Below the pieces are notes generated by a model. That model had not been told where the DNA came from and ran no database searches. It was given only the letters and a program-made list of their open reading frames with translations. Positions 36,054-43,673 of a stretch of DNA of 64,000 bases are shown here, piece by piece (positions within the stretch are counted from its first letter, which is position 1; each line of letters opens with the position of its first letter). This DNA is from Zunongwangia sp. ESRF-bin46. Lineage in GTDB: Bacteria; Bacteroidota; Bacteroidia; Flavobacteriales; Flavobacteriaceae. Location of the stretch: NCBI GenBank assembly GCA_002631855.1, contig NTLF01000012.1, positions 62,001 to 126,000 of the forward strand, given 5' to 3'. A program made the translations under genes and the position numbers.

Positions 36054-36989
36054 ATGCTCACCACAAAATATGACACTTTAAGCTACAGCTATAAAGGAAT
36101 AAAAGTCTTCCCAAGGTTGGATTTGCTTAGGATTTATAAAACTATTGGCCATTCAACCAATACAATAATTCGCAATACAGAAAACTGTATTTTTTGTGGT
36201 GATGAGCTGAAAACCAACAACAAGACACATTCTCATTTAATACCAGAATTATTCGGTAAAAACTCCAGCCGAAATAATTTTGAATGTGATGGTTGCAATG
36301 AACTATCGGGAAAATGGGAAAGTTCTGTAGGCACTTTTTTAACTCCTATTAGGATTATAAGTAGGATGAAAAACAAAAGAGGCAGGATTCCCAAGTTTAA
36401 ATCGAGGCTGGATGGGTTTGATTATCCAACAGAGATATATGTTGATGAATCTGGTATATTCAAAGGAAAACTGGCTACCCTGGATGATTTTCGACCTCAA
36501 GAGGATGGCTCAAGGAAATTGGTTTTTAGGTTGGGCAGGGCAAATCCTTTTCATATTTATAAGGTGTTCTTAAAAATAGCCTTATCACTTATGCCTGAAG
36601 AGGTATTACAAAAGGAAAGCTGGATGAAACAACATCTTTTTAAAGAAGAAATTGACAAGCAACTATTTCCATATATGTTTAAAGTATTTACAGACAAAAT
36701 TATTTTTCCAAAACCCATATTTGAATTGAAACGACTTGCCGTACACCACAAATATCATCCACAATACCTTATGATTGCTTACTTCGGAAAAACGATGATT
36801 GAAATTGTCTTACCCATTAAAAAACCGAAAAAGAAGATTGTTATTAATATGCCACCTATCTTAGAAATTCAGGGTGCCAGACAACATTATGAGGTTGAAA
36901 AGATTGACTTATGTGATACTGAAAACACAAAATGGGACATGACCTTTACCCTCCAAATAAATAATATGAGTAAAGATATTAAGTTTTAG
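36054..36989 (+). CDS. Zinc-binding HNH-like protein
   Basis: A 311-residue protein with CIFCGDE, then HSHLIPELFGKN and FECDGCNELSGKW (two CxxC pairs around a His-x-x-Pro turn), the layout of HNH_5-type nucleases. The remaining ~200 residues (YPTEIYVDESGIFKGKL onward) match no family I know. It starts 18 bp after the HNH-ATPase gene and is likely cotranscribed, so the two may work together. Whether it cleaves or only binds nucleic acid cannot be told. Confidence 0.55.
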   Translation: MLTTKYDTLSYSYKGIKVFPRLDLLRIYKTIGHSTNTIIRNTENCIFCGDELKTNNKTHSHLIPELFGKNSSRNNFECDGCNELSGKWESSVGTFLTPIRIISRMKNKRGRIPKFKSRLDGFDYPTEIYVDESGIFKGKLATLDDFRPQEDGSRKLVFRLGRANPFHIYKVFLKIALSLMPEEVLQKESWMKQHLFKEEIDKQLFPYMFKVFTDKIIFPKPIFELKRLAVHHKYHPQYLMIAYFGKTMIEIVLPIKKPKKKIVINMPPILEIQGARQHYEVEKIDLCDTENTKWDMTFTLQINNMSKDIKF

Positions 36990-37095
36990 GTATGAATATC
37001 AAAGCTACGATATTTCAAAAGCCAATACCGACTCTTCGCTAGCATACTTTCTTTAATAGAAGAAAATATAATAATATAGCTATAACTGAAAATAG

Positions 37096-37809
37096 TTATT
37101 TAAGCTCAACAATTTCTTCAGAGCGATTATCAAAAAAGAATACTCGATCGAATTGTTTTCGCGAAAGTAAAGTACCGTCCAATAAGTCAAATCGAAATCC
37201 TGAAGATCTATGGCCGATGCCAGCTATAATTACAAGCCATTTTTTGTCAATATCAATAGGATAAGTAGGGACTAATGCAGATTTTTTATCAATATATCTC
37301 TGGACTTCTTCAAAATTTGCCGGTTTAACAAGAAAAGCTCCTGAAGATTGCCAATTGCTCCATGTTGTATCAGATTGAACTGTCAAACTATCAATATACT
37401 TATTTTCAACTTTGAGTCTATGAGTAGTAACCCTAAAATTTCGCGTTTTATTTGCTTGATAAATATCGTTGACCATATCAAAAAGCATATCAATGTAAAA
37501 TTGTTTCGGATGCTCTCTATCCATAGGGTTTCTGGAATACCTAAATGACACCTGTATATTTACGCCAATCTCTTCTTCAAATCGTTTTCGGGCAGAGTCT
37601 ATGATTTGTTGTCTATACCGTTCTATTTTCTTGTGTCCCTCGTCAATGTATCTAGTGTGCTCGATTGCGATTTTCTTATCCAAAGTTTTAGCAATAAAAT
37701 CAGGGCTTTCATATTCAATTAAGCTTGTAAAATATATTCCGTGGTCTTTATTTGAGATAAATCTCTCAATTTGGCTGCGCTCAATCGACTTTGTTGAAAC
37801 TCTTGTCAT
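37096..37809 (-). CDS. Hypothetical protein with PD-(D/E)xT-like nuclease motif
   Basis: A 237-residue protein. The segment YESPDFIAKTLDKKIAIEHT has a PD followed 13 residues later by E-x-T, resembling the divergent PD-(D/E)XK cores found in restriction-like proteins. The rest (KKIERYRQQIIDSARKRFEE, RVFFFDNRSEEIVEL) is unassigned. It is the gene nearest the integrase, 50 bp away on the same strand, where late-acquired cargo often sits. Function is a guess. Confidence 0.4.
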   Translation of the reverse strand: MTRVSTKSIERSQIERFISNKDHGIYFTSLIEYESPDFIAKTLDKKIAIEHTRYIDEGHKKIERYRQQIIDSARKRFEEEIGVNIQVSFRYSRNPMDREHPKQFYIDMLFDMVNDIYQANKTRNFRVTTHRLKVENKYIDSLTVQSDTTWSNWQSSGAFLVKPANFEEVQRYIDKKSALVPTYPIDIDKKWLVIIAGIGHRSSGFRFDLLDGTLLSRKQFDRVFFFDNRSEEIVELK

Positions 37810-37859
37810 ATAGTATGAAGGATTGAAAAATTTATAACGACGTAACTTTATAAATAAAA

Positions 37860-39194
37860 CTAAAAATTTACAACACTATCTAGCGCATCGTCTGCATCCC
37901 TATTGATGAAGTTTGCCTGATAATTCAACGTGGTTTTTAAATCACTATGACGATAGAGTTTTTGGAGCATCAAAGGATGAATTCTATCTCCGGCAATATT
38001 TCCGAAACTGTGGCGAGCAATGTGATTTGATAAATTTTTATCAATATCACATTGCTTGGCTATTTTTTTAAGATACTTATTAAATAGCCTAGTAGCATTT
38101 CTGGTCTTAACAAAAATATCCTCTTTATCTTTAGAATTCACCTCCTTCAAGAATGGAAACACATAGCCATTATTTTCTGACTGGTTGTTTTTGTAAAATT
38201 TTAGAATAGCAGCAGCCTTTTCAGGAACTTTAAGACTGAGCGGCTTTTCATTTTTATTCATTATATAATAAAGCCGGTTGTCTTTAAAATCTGTCCATCT
38301 TAATTTGACTACATCAGAAATACGTATTCCCGCAAAGTAAAAAGAAATTAACCAAACATTATGCGTGTCCCAAATAGAAGTATTTTTTTTAAGTTTCAGA
38401 GCTTCAATTTTTTCGACTTCTTGAATGGTTAAACCTATTTTGTTTCCAGAACCTATGTGTATTTTTTCTTTTTTACCTGCAAAAGGATAAAATTTGGATG
38501 ATACAATTCCATCTTTAATCGCGATATTAAAAAGAGTTCTAATAAATATAAGTTGGTTGGTGATTGTTCGGGTTTTTTGATTCAAATAAACTGAACAAAA
38601 AGTTTTAAACCTCCCCAAAAAAGCTTCGTTAATATCTCGGAATTTTAATTTCTTGTTTTTTTTGAAATGATCAATGCCATCTTCAAATGAATATTCAGTC
38701 TTTCTCGCTTTACTTATTCGCTCTTTTCTTCGTTCTTTAATCGCTTTTATGTTTGCATTTTTGGAAAGGGACATTTTAAGGTTTAAGAACTCTTCCAAAT
38801 TGTAAAGTATGGATAACTCTGGTTTTGCGACAGAAAAAGTACCGCGGTCGTATTTACTTTGTATGCGTTCGGCCGCAACTGTAAAAAAAGATTTAGATCC
38901 GCCTGGTCCTTTTAACTTTTGTTTTACCTGTTTTGGAGTTATATTTTCAACTTTGGTGTCAAAGTAAATATCATTAGCCTCGGTAAGTTTTTTCATCAAA
39001 AAATTATTTAATTTTTTGAAGTTAGGATGGGTTCTTTTTACTCTCCCCACAACTTTATCCCAATCCTTTTCAAGCACATAGTGTCCAGTAAATTTATAGT
39101 TTGTTTTATAATTTTCACTAATTCTTAAAGCGAGTGGAGCAGTACCATCTTTCCTTTCTTTATTTTTACGACGAACAATCTTAATACTAGCCAT
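37860..39194 (-). CDS. int: Tyrosine recombinase (integrase) of element 1
   Basis: A 444-residue integrase with an Arm-like N terminus (MASIKIVRRKNKERKDGTAP), a SAM-like core-binding domain and a catalytic domain with Arg in AGIRISDVVKL, H-x-x-R in HIARHSFGN and the Tyr nucleophile in TLNYQANF. This is the phage-integrase SAM_5/CTnDOT-like type. The gene ends the element about 170 bp before the tRNA remnant at 39369. It is related to, but distinct from, the integrase at 53703. Confidence 0.9.
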   Translation of the reverse strand: MASIKIVRRKNKERKDGTAPLALRISENYKTNYKFTGHYVLEKDWDKVVGRVKRTHPNFKKLNNFLMKKLTEANDIYFDTKVENITPKQVKQKLKGPGGSKSFFTVAAERIQSKYDRGTFSVAKPELSILYNLEEFLNLKMSLSKNANIKAIKERRKERISKARKTEYSFEDGIDHFKKNKKLKFRDINEAFLGRFKTFCSVYLNQKTRTITNQLIFIRTLFNIAIKDGIVSSKFYPFAGKKEKIHIGSGNKIGLTIQEVEKIEALKLKKNTSIWDTHNVWLISFYFAGIRISDVVKLRWTDFKDNRLYYIMNKNEKPLSLKVPEKAAAILKFYKNNQSENNGYVFPFLKEVNSKDKEDIFVKTRNATRLFNKYLKKIAKQCDIDKNLSNHIARHSFGNIAGDRIHPLMLQKLYRHSDLKTTLNYQANFINRDADDALDSVVNF

Positions 39195-39243
39195 AACATT
39201 CTCTTTACTTGTAGTGTATAAAGATAGTTAAAAAATAAAAAGG

Positions 39244-39264
39244 GGTACAGAATAGGTACAGAAT
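39244..39264. repeat. Tandem arm-type site of element 1
   Basis: GGTACAGAAT is present twice in tandem with an 11-bp period, between integrase 1 and the tRNA remnant. It resembles, but is not identical to, the GGTAAAACA tandem at the ends of element 2. Integrase arm-site binding is inferred; the partner copy should be at the left end outside the window. Confidence 0.45.
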
Positions 39265-39368
39265 AATTTGATTATAAATAGTTTTGTTCAATAACAAAAA
39301 AAATTAAATCATTGATAATCATACATTTTATAATGTTTTGTTGAATATCTACACATCTTACCTCTAAG

Positions 39369-39413
39369 CTCATAACCCGAAGGTCACTGGTTCGAGTCCA
39401 GTTCCCGCTACTA
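39369..39413 (+). repeat. att site: 3' part of a CAU-anticodon tRNA gene (left copy)
   Basis: Forty-five bases identical to 55069-55113: anticodon loop CTCATAA, stem strand CCCGA, variable region, T arm with GTTCGAGTC and acceptor end CCCGCTACTA. The 5' half of the tRNA is missing, so this is a recombination site and not a working gene. The CCC of the anticodon stem matches initiator tRNA-fMet (inferred). It marks the junction of element 1 and element 2. Confidence 0.85.
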
Positions 39414-39421
39414 GCAATGAC

Positions 39422-39451
39422 AAGGGTTTCAAGAGATTGAAACCCTTTTTT
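39422..39451 (+). terminator. Terminator following the left tRNA remnant
   Basis: AAGGGTTTCAA pairs perfectly with TTGAAACCCTT around a four-base GAGA loop, followed by a T run. It stands where a tRNA gene terminator is expected and matches the terminator position beyond the right copy. Confidence 0.8.
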
Positions 39452-39467
39452 GATGCCCTAAATCTTG

Positions 39468-39494
39468 CTCAGGTAAAACATAGGTAAAACATTT
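39468..39494. repeat. Left end repeat of element 2 (arm-type site)
   Basis: CTC, then AGGTAAAACAT and AGGTAAAACATTT in tandem. The same 27 bases occur in the same orientation at 54940-54966. The copies lie just inside the two att copies, so they are probably integrase arm sites. Confidence 0.65.
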
Positions 39495-39672
39495 GCACTC
39501 CACCATTTTATTTAAAATAAAATAGTGTCAATTGCTAAATTAGTTGTCATTTTCATTTTTCAACTTGAACACTTCCTATAATTTTTAAATTCAATATCAA
39601 CTCTTCTGAACCAATATAGCCTTATCAGCTTATTAGTCTTCGTAAATGTTAAAAGCTTCATATTGATTACAT

Positions 39673-40380
39673 TTATTTATTTTTAATCTTTTTTGGAGGT
39701 AGTTTTCTCATTTTATTAGTTTTCATTTTCGTTTCTGTTGTCCAATTTTTTGTTTTCAAAATATACGATTCCAATTGTTGAAATCGAGTATAATAATTTC
39801 TAAAATGTCCTTTGTTTGGAGATTCAATTAATTCTTCTATAATATCACATAATGATTTGTTTATCACAAACCATTTACTGATTTCTACAAAATCTAAAGT
39901 TTGTATTTCGTTGGTAATTGTCGCGTTCAAAGAAGTGTTTTTACTATTTAATGCTACAGTCAATTGACCGTGAGCAATTTTGTTCCTTAAAATACTGGGA
40001 TTTAATACGTAAGTTTTTATTATCCGAGAAAGCTCCAACTTTTTATTTGGAATTTCAGAGCCTTTTTTTGTTTGATTGAATTTTCTAAAAGCTAATTCTA
40101 AACACTTCAACCATTTTTCAATAATAGAGGATTGCTTTAAAATTTCATCCACTTCAAATTGCTCAAATCCGTAAGGCGTTAAAATTACTTTCATAAAACG
40201 TGATTCCGAGAAAGTAGAATAAAGTAAGGCATATAGTTTAGTTTGAATCTCAAAAGTTTGATTTTTTCCTGTTTTTAATGCACGATTTATTGTTCTCTTT
40301 AATTCCTTTTCAGCAATCAAAAAATCTTGGACATTTTTTACATATGCCTCATAGTGTTTATGTGTGTTAGCGTCTGGCAT
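39673..40380 (-). CDS. Possible HEPN-type protein
   Basis: The start is taken at the ATG at 40380 (MPDANTHKHYEA) since codons upstream lie in the hairpin and tRNA-like sequence. The 235-residue helical protein carries R-N-K-I-A-H in LRNKIAHGQLTV (Rx4H), the active-site pattern of HEPN RNases, after ISRIIKTYVLNPSI-type helices. A basic C-terminal tail (KMKTNKMRKLPPKKIKNK) could bind RNA. Family not recognised. It follows the tRNA-like element on the same strand. Confidence 0.45.
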   Translation of the reverse strand: MPDANTHKHYEAYVKNVQDFLIAEKELKRTINRALKTGKNQTFEIQTKLYALLYSTFSESRFMKVILTPYGFEQFEVDEILKQSSIIEKWLKCLELAFRKFNQTKKGSEIPNKKLELSRIIKTYVLNPSILRNKIAHGQLTVALNSKNTSLNATITNEIQTLDFVEISKWFVINKSLCDIIEELIESPNKGHFRNYYTRFQQLESYILKTKNWTTETKMKTNKMRKLPPKKIKNK

Positions 40381-40399
40381 ATTTTTTTGTTCTACCACA

Positions 40400-40433
40400 C
40401 CGGTTAATACCATTCTCAAATAGTATTAACCGG
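40400..40433. other. Perfect 11-bp hairpin overlapping the tRNA-like 3' end
   Basis: CCGGTTAATAC (40400-40410) and GTATTAACCGG (40423-40433) form an 11-bp stem with a 12-base loop. One arm is also the 3' acceptor strand of the tRNA-like element, so acceptor pairing and hairpin compete. Confidence 0.6.
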
Positions 40434-40498
40434 CAGGGATCGAACCTGCGACCTCTTGCTTTATGGGCAAGTGCTCTACCTTACTGAGCTACAGCTGC
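40425..40498 (-). tRNA. tRNA-like element, probably a pseudo-tRNA or decoy
   Basis: The minus strand folds as a cloverleaf: acceptor 5' strand GCAGCTG, D stem GCTC/GAGC, anticodon stem CTTGC/GCAAG, five-base variable loop and T arm GCAGG-TTCGATC-CCTGC. The acceptor 3' strand CGGTTAA pairs at only five positions, two of them wobble. The loop CCATAAA has C at position 33 instead of U and would read as anticodon AUA, which is essentially never used. The intact fold with a broken loop argues for a decoy, target or decaying gene. It lies between two minus-strand genes. Confidence 0.5.
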
Positions 40499-40510
40499 TT
40501 CTTTATATTT

Positions 40511-41569
40511 TTATATTCTTCCTTCAATTGTTCCAACAAAGTTAATTAATGATAGAGTGGCTATTGAACACAATGAAGCATCTTTTTTAGTTGCTGTTCT
40601 TTTATGTGTCAAAGCATTTGCCAAATCTAAAGTCGAACGAGCGTATTGTCTCAATATTTTGTTAGAAGAACCTGATAATTCAACTGCGATATATGCTTCT
40701 AGCATTCTCTTAGCATCTGTTTTACTTACTTTGGTATCATCTAAAATAGGATGTTCATCCTCTACAAAGACTGATTGTGCTAATGTTATAATAGTTTCTC
40801 TACAAAGTAATCCAATTACCTGGAATTGCTCTTCTTTTGAAGCTTCACTTTGTCTTTTTCTAATTTCTTGAACTGACCTTTCCAATCGTTCCCAGCCTTT
40901 TAAGTCTATTGTCACATTAATAGACTCTGCTTCTTCAGTTTCCAAAAGAGTTTGAACTAATGAACTATATAATTCTCTAATAAATGCACGTCTTTCTCGA
41001 TAAGTTGAAAAGTCAGAACTCCATTTCCCATACCAATCCCATAGGTCTTTGAACTGATTAGGATTTTGAAACCCCAATCTTTGTAACGCCTTATTTACAG
41101 CATTAAATTTTATTTTGTATTCATCATTTATTTCCTGTATTCGTTGACCTCCTGTTGAAACAGATATCATTGTGTTTTTTAGAAATTCTATATCTCGAAG
41201 CAAGTCAGCTTTTGATGTTAAACCTAAAATCTTTGTCCAATCAATCTTTGGTTGAGCTTTAGGCACAATTCTAACACTCGAAATCGATTCACTTTCCAAA
41301 TGACGAGTTCCGATTTCAAATGATGCTAAAAGTTCCGCTTCTATTTTTTCAATTCGGTCTCTAACTTTTACAAATGTTTCAACATCAACATTTAAATAAG
41401 CAGTGAAGAAATAAATACCTCCATTCCAATTGTCATAACCTGTTTCTTCGACATTTAATTCGGAATTATTTAGAAGCTCTAGTAATTCACTTTTACCATC
41501 TGCTTTTAGAATTTCACAGGTGGTATAAAATACTTTTCTTATTTCTTCTGGTTTTTCTAACATTGACAA
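40511..41569 (-). CDS. Hypothetical protein with C-terminal Abi-like helical domain
   Basis: A 352-residue protein. The N-terminal 100 residues (WNGGIYFFTAYLNVDVETFV) match no family I know. The C-terminal ~140 residues (QVIGLLCRETIITLAQSVFV, STLDLANALTHKRTATKKDA) resemble the helical domains of abortive-infection/HEPN-like proteins, with a conserved THKR where such domains carry R-x(4-6)-H type residues. It is followed 13 bp later by the tRNA-like element and then the HEPN-like gene, so the three may form a unit. Confidence 0.45.
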   Translation of the reverse strand: MSMLEKPEEIRKVFYTTCEILKADGKSELLELLNNSELNVEETGYDNWNGGIYFFTAYLNVDVETFVKVRDRIEKIEAELLASFEIGTRHLESESISSVRIVPKAQPKIDWTKILGLTSKADLLRDIEFLKNTMISVSTGGQRIQEINDEYKIKFNAVNKALQRLGFQNPNQFKDLWDWYGKWSSDFSTYRERRAFIRELYSSLVQTLLETEEAESINVTIDLKGWERLERSVQEIRKRQSEASKEEQFQVIGLLCRETIITLAQSVFVEDEHPILDDTKVSKTDAKRMLEAYIAVELSGSSNKILRQYARSTLDLANALTHKRTATKKDASLCSIATLSLINFVGTIEGRI

Positions 41570-41781
41570 TTCAAATTACTCTAAAGACTCTAACTAACTT
41601 TAGATTACATATAATATATTTAATTAAACCATAGTGATTCCTATTTACCTTTATTACTTTATTTTTCATTATTCTTTTATCTTTAAAACTAAATCTTATA
41701 AATTTCAACCACTATTGATTAAAGAGTACAAAACCCTCCACTATTATGAGAATTCTCTATTGTTTGTTTAAAAACTTTCTC

Positions 41782-42957
41782 TTATATATTTATGAAGTTA
41801 TTTTCGTAATCAACTTTAGGATAATACCTATCGAATTTTATTCCATAAAAGTGTTTACCAGGTAAATTCTTAATTAAATTATAATTGGAAATTAATTTTG
41901 GACTATATTCTTTTCCATTAAGGCTTTCAGGTAGGTATTCCCATTTCATTCCGAGAGTAGAAATGCTGTTTATGAATATTAAAGCTTGCTCATATGTTGA
42001 TAATTGACCTCTAAGCATTTTTGCATAAAAATATTTTTCTTTTTGGGAAAGAAAAGTATTAGTATCAATATACTTAAAGCTTTGAAAAAGATGCCGGAAA
42101 TAGTGGCTTAAACGAAATTGATGTCCTCCATAATATTTTTTATAAATGTTTTTTGAAGACATCCTATAAGCAGCTAATGGATAATCTTTATTTGCCTTTT
42201 TACCTTTATTTCTCAATTTGTATGCATCATTAACAATAATACGAAGATCTTTTACCTCCTTACCTCTTAAATCCCTCCAAAAAGGGTATCTTTCATCCTC
42301 TTCTTTTGGTTTTAATTTCATAAAAAAAAGTAACCTGAAGTAAAACTCGGAATTGTATTTAGTCCTAAAGTTGTTTCTTAGGATTGATTCGCCTTCGGTT
42401 CCGACTCCATAAAAAAATATTGAATACGCAATATCTATAAAAGCCATTTCTGATAGTTTAAAGTTACAATCATTATTTTCTTTTATTCTTAAAAGTTTTT
42501 CCAAGTAATCCTTACGAATAAAATCCTCTGCTTTTCTGTTTCTTGAAAACTTTTTTACATCTCTATAACAATCGATGAACTCGCGAAAAATAACCTGTAG
42601 AACTTGTCTGTTTTCAAAGGGAGAATTATAGTGAGTTGGTTTTATATATTTGAGTTCCTCAATATTCGAACGGTGTAAGCGGATCATTTCAAAAAATGAA
42701 GATTCAAAAGTAGTTCTTAAATTTTCTTTAGTTTGTTGTCTGAATGACAAATAGATTAGTATTGTCCCTGTTAATGTAAACAATGTTCCAACAACCCCAC
42801 CAACAAAATCACCAAATTGACCTGTAACTGTATAATCAGTATTATTTTCGAAACCTATGTAATACCCATCTACGAAGCTTTTTATTGTAAAATAACCAAA
42901 AATAATTGTCCCCAAAAATAAAAAGACCCAAGCAAATACTTTAATGGTTTTAATCAT
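41782..42957 (-). CDS. PutAbiC-type phage abortive infection membrane protein
   Basis: A 391-residue protein with two N-terminal membrane helices (IKVFAWVFLFLGTIIFGYF and GGVVGTLFTLTGTILIYLSF) and a soluble domain with the PutAbiC (PF16872) blocks FESSFFEMIRLHRSNIEELK and YFRHLFQSFKYIDTN. Members are candidate phage-exclusion proteins; the mechanism is unknown. Alone on the minus strand, 170 bp from the XRE gene. About 210 bp before the next gene show nothing recognisable. Confidence 0.7.
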   Translation of the reverse strand: MIKTIKVFAWVFLFLGTIIFGYFTIKSFVDGYYIGFENNTDYTVTGQFGDFVGGVVGTLFTLTGTILIYLSFRQQTKENLRTTFESSFFEMIRLHRSNIEELKYIKPTHYNSPFENRQVLQVIFREFIDCYRDVKKFSRNRKAEDFIRKDYLEKLLRIKENNDCNFKLSEMAFIDIAYSIFFYGVGTEGESILRNNFRTKYNSEFYFRLLFFMKLKPKEEDERYPFWRDLRGKEVKDLRIIVNDAYKLRNKGKKANKDYPLAAYRMSSKNIYKKYYGGHQFRLSHYFRHLFQSFKYIDTNTFLSQKEKYFYAKMLRGQLSTYEQALIFINSISTLGMKWEYLPESLNGKEYSPKLISNYNLIKNLPGKHFYGIKFDRYYPKVDYENNFINI

Positions 42958-43136
42958 ATTAATTTTCTATCATTTAGGATCATTATCAAGTAAAGTATAA
43001 ACACCAATGCGTTTATACAACCTATTAGTTACTATAAATAAAGAGGGGAGTATGGGTAAATGTAAGAAAAATATTGAAATCTCCTGCCTACCAGAAAATC
43101 AAGCAGTTGTTTTGAGAGTAAAAAGGTGAAAATAAA

Positions 43137-43523
43137 TTACTTTTTATTCATTAGCTTCTCTAAATAAGCTATCTTATCTTTTTCAACTTGAACTAAGCGT
43201 TCATAGAGTTCTACAATCTTTTCTAAAGGATTAATTGTACAGAAATAATTGTTGTTATTAGCACTATTATCTTTAAACGTGTTATTAATAATATTAAAAA
43301 CAGCTTCCTCACTAAAATGTTTTATAGCCTCTGGGCTAACTTTTAAGGTATTAGCCACTTTTTCTAACATATCTTCATCAATTGTAGAGCTTTTCTCAAT
43401 ATTCGAAACACTCTGTTGGCTGATGCCCAGTTCTTCAGCCAAGGTTTCTTGTTTCATCCCTCGCAGTTCACGTATGCGGCTGATCTTTCTTCCAATGTGG
43501 TTGGTCTTTGCTGTTGTATTCAT
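43137..43523 (-). CDS. XRE-family helix-turn-helix regulator
   Basis: A 128-residue protein: HTH_3 domain IGRKISRIRELRGMKQETLA, LGISQQSVSNIEKSS, then a coiled-coil tail (KIVELYERLVQVEKDKIAYL). It faces the HEPN gene at 43674 across an interval containing the palindrome AGTAGC-ACCAA-GCTACT. It probably represses itself and perhaps the HEPN gene. Confidence 0.8.
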   Translation of the reverse strand: MNTTAKTNHIGRKISRIRELRGMKQETLAEELGISQQSVSNIEKSSTIDEDMLEKVANTLKVSPEAIKHFSEEAVFNIINNTFKDNSANNNNYFCTINPLEKIVELYERLVQVEKDKIAYLEKLMNKK

Positions 43524-43547
43524 AGTATAAAAATAACCATTTATTCT

Positions 43548-43573
43548 AAAAGTAGCACCAAGCTACTACTTTT
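43548..43573. promoter_or_regulatory. Palindromic operator between the XRE and HEPN genes
   Basis: AGTAGC (43551-43556) and GCTACT (43562-43567) pair around ACCAA, with AAAAGTAG/CTACTTTT as a second way to pair. The site lies 25 bp upstream of the XRE start and 100 bp upstream of the HEPN start, the usual place for an autoregulatory site. Binding is inferred. Confidence 0.45.
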
Positions 43574-43673
43574 TAGTAAAAAACAAGTGGGTTTTGGTAA
43601 ATAACAATACGGATTGGTTCGCTACGGTACTTTTTTAGGCTTACTTCCACAGGAATAACCAAAAGTAACTGTT

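Larger units (their letters stand above)
1..39413. mobile_element. Element 1: right-hand part of an integrative element, left end outside window
   Basis: This stretch ends at a 45-bp tRNA 3'-end copy (39369-39413) directly beyond a tyrosine integrase gene. It carries element functions (RteC, excisionase-like HTH, DnaC-like ATPase) plus metal-resistance, envelope, SusC/D and defence cargo. Sequence shows the integrase, the tRNA remnant and the tandem repeat next to it. That everything from base 1 belongs to one element is inference; the left boundary is not visible and the region could be composite. Confidence 0.6.

Noticed and set aside
39361-39413. A complete tRNA-Met gene
   Set aside because: Only the part from the anticodon loop to the 3' end is present; the preceding bases do not form a D arm or acceptor strand. 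The same holds at 55069.
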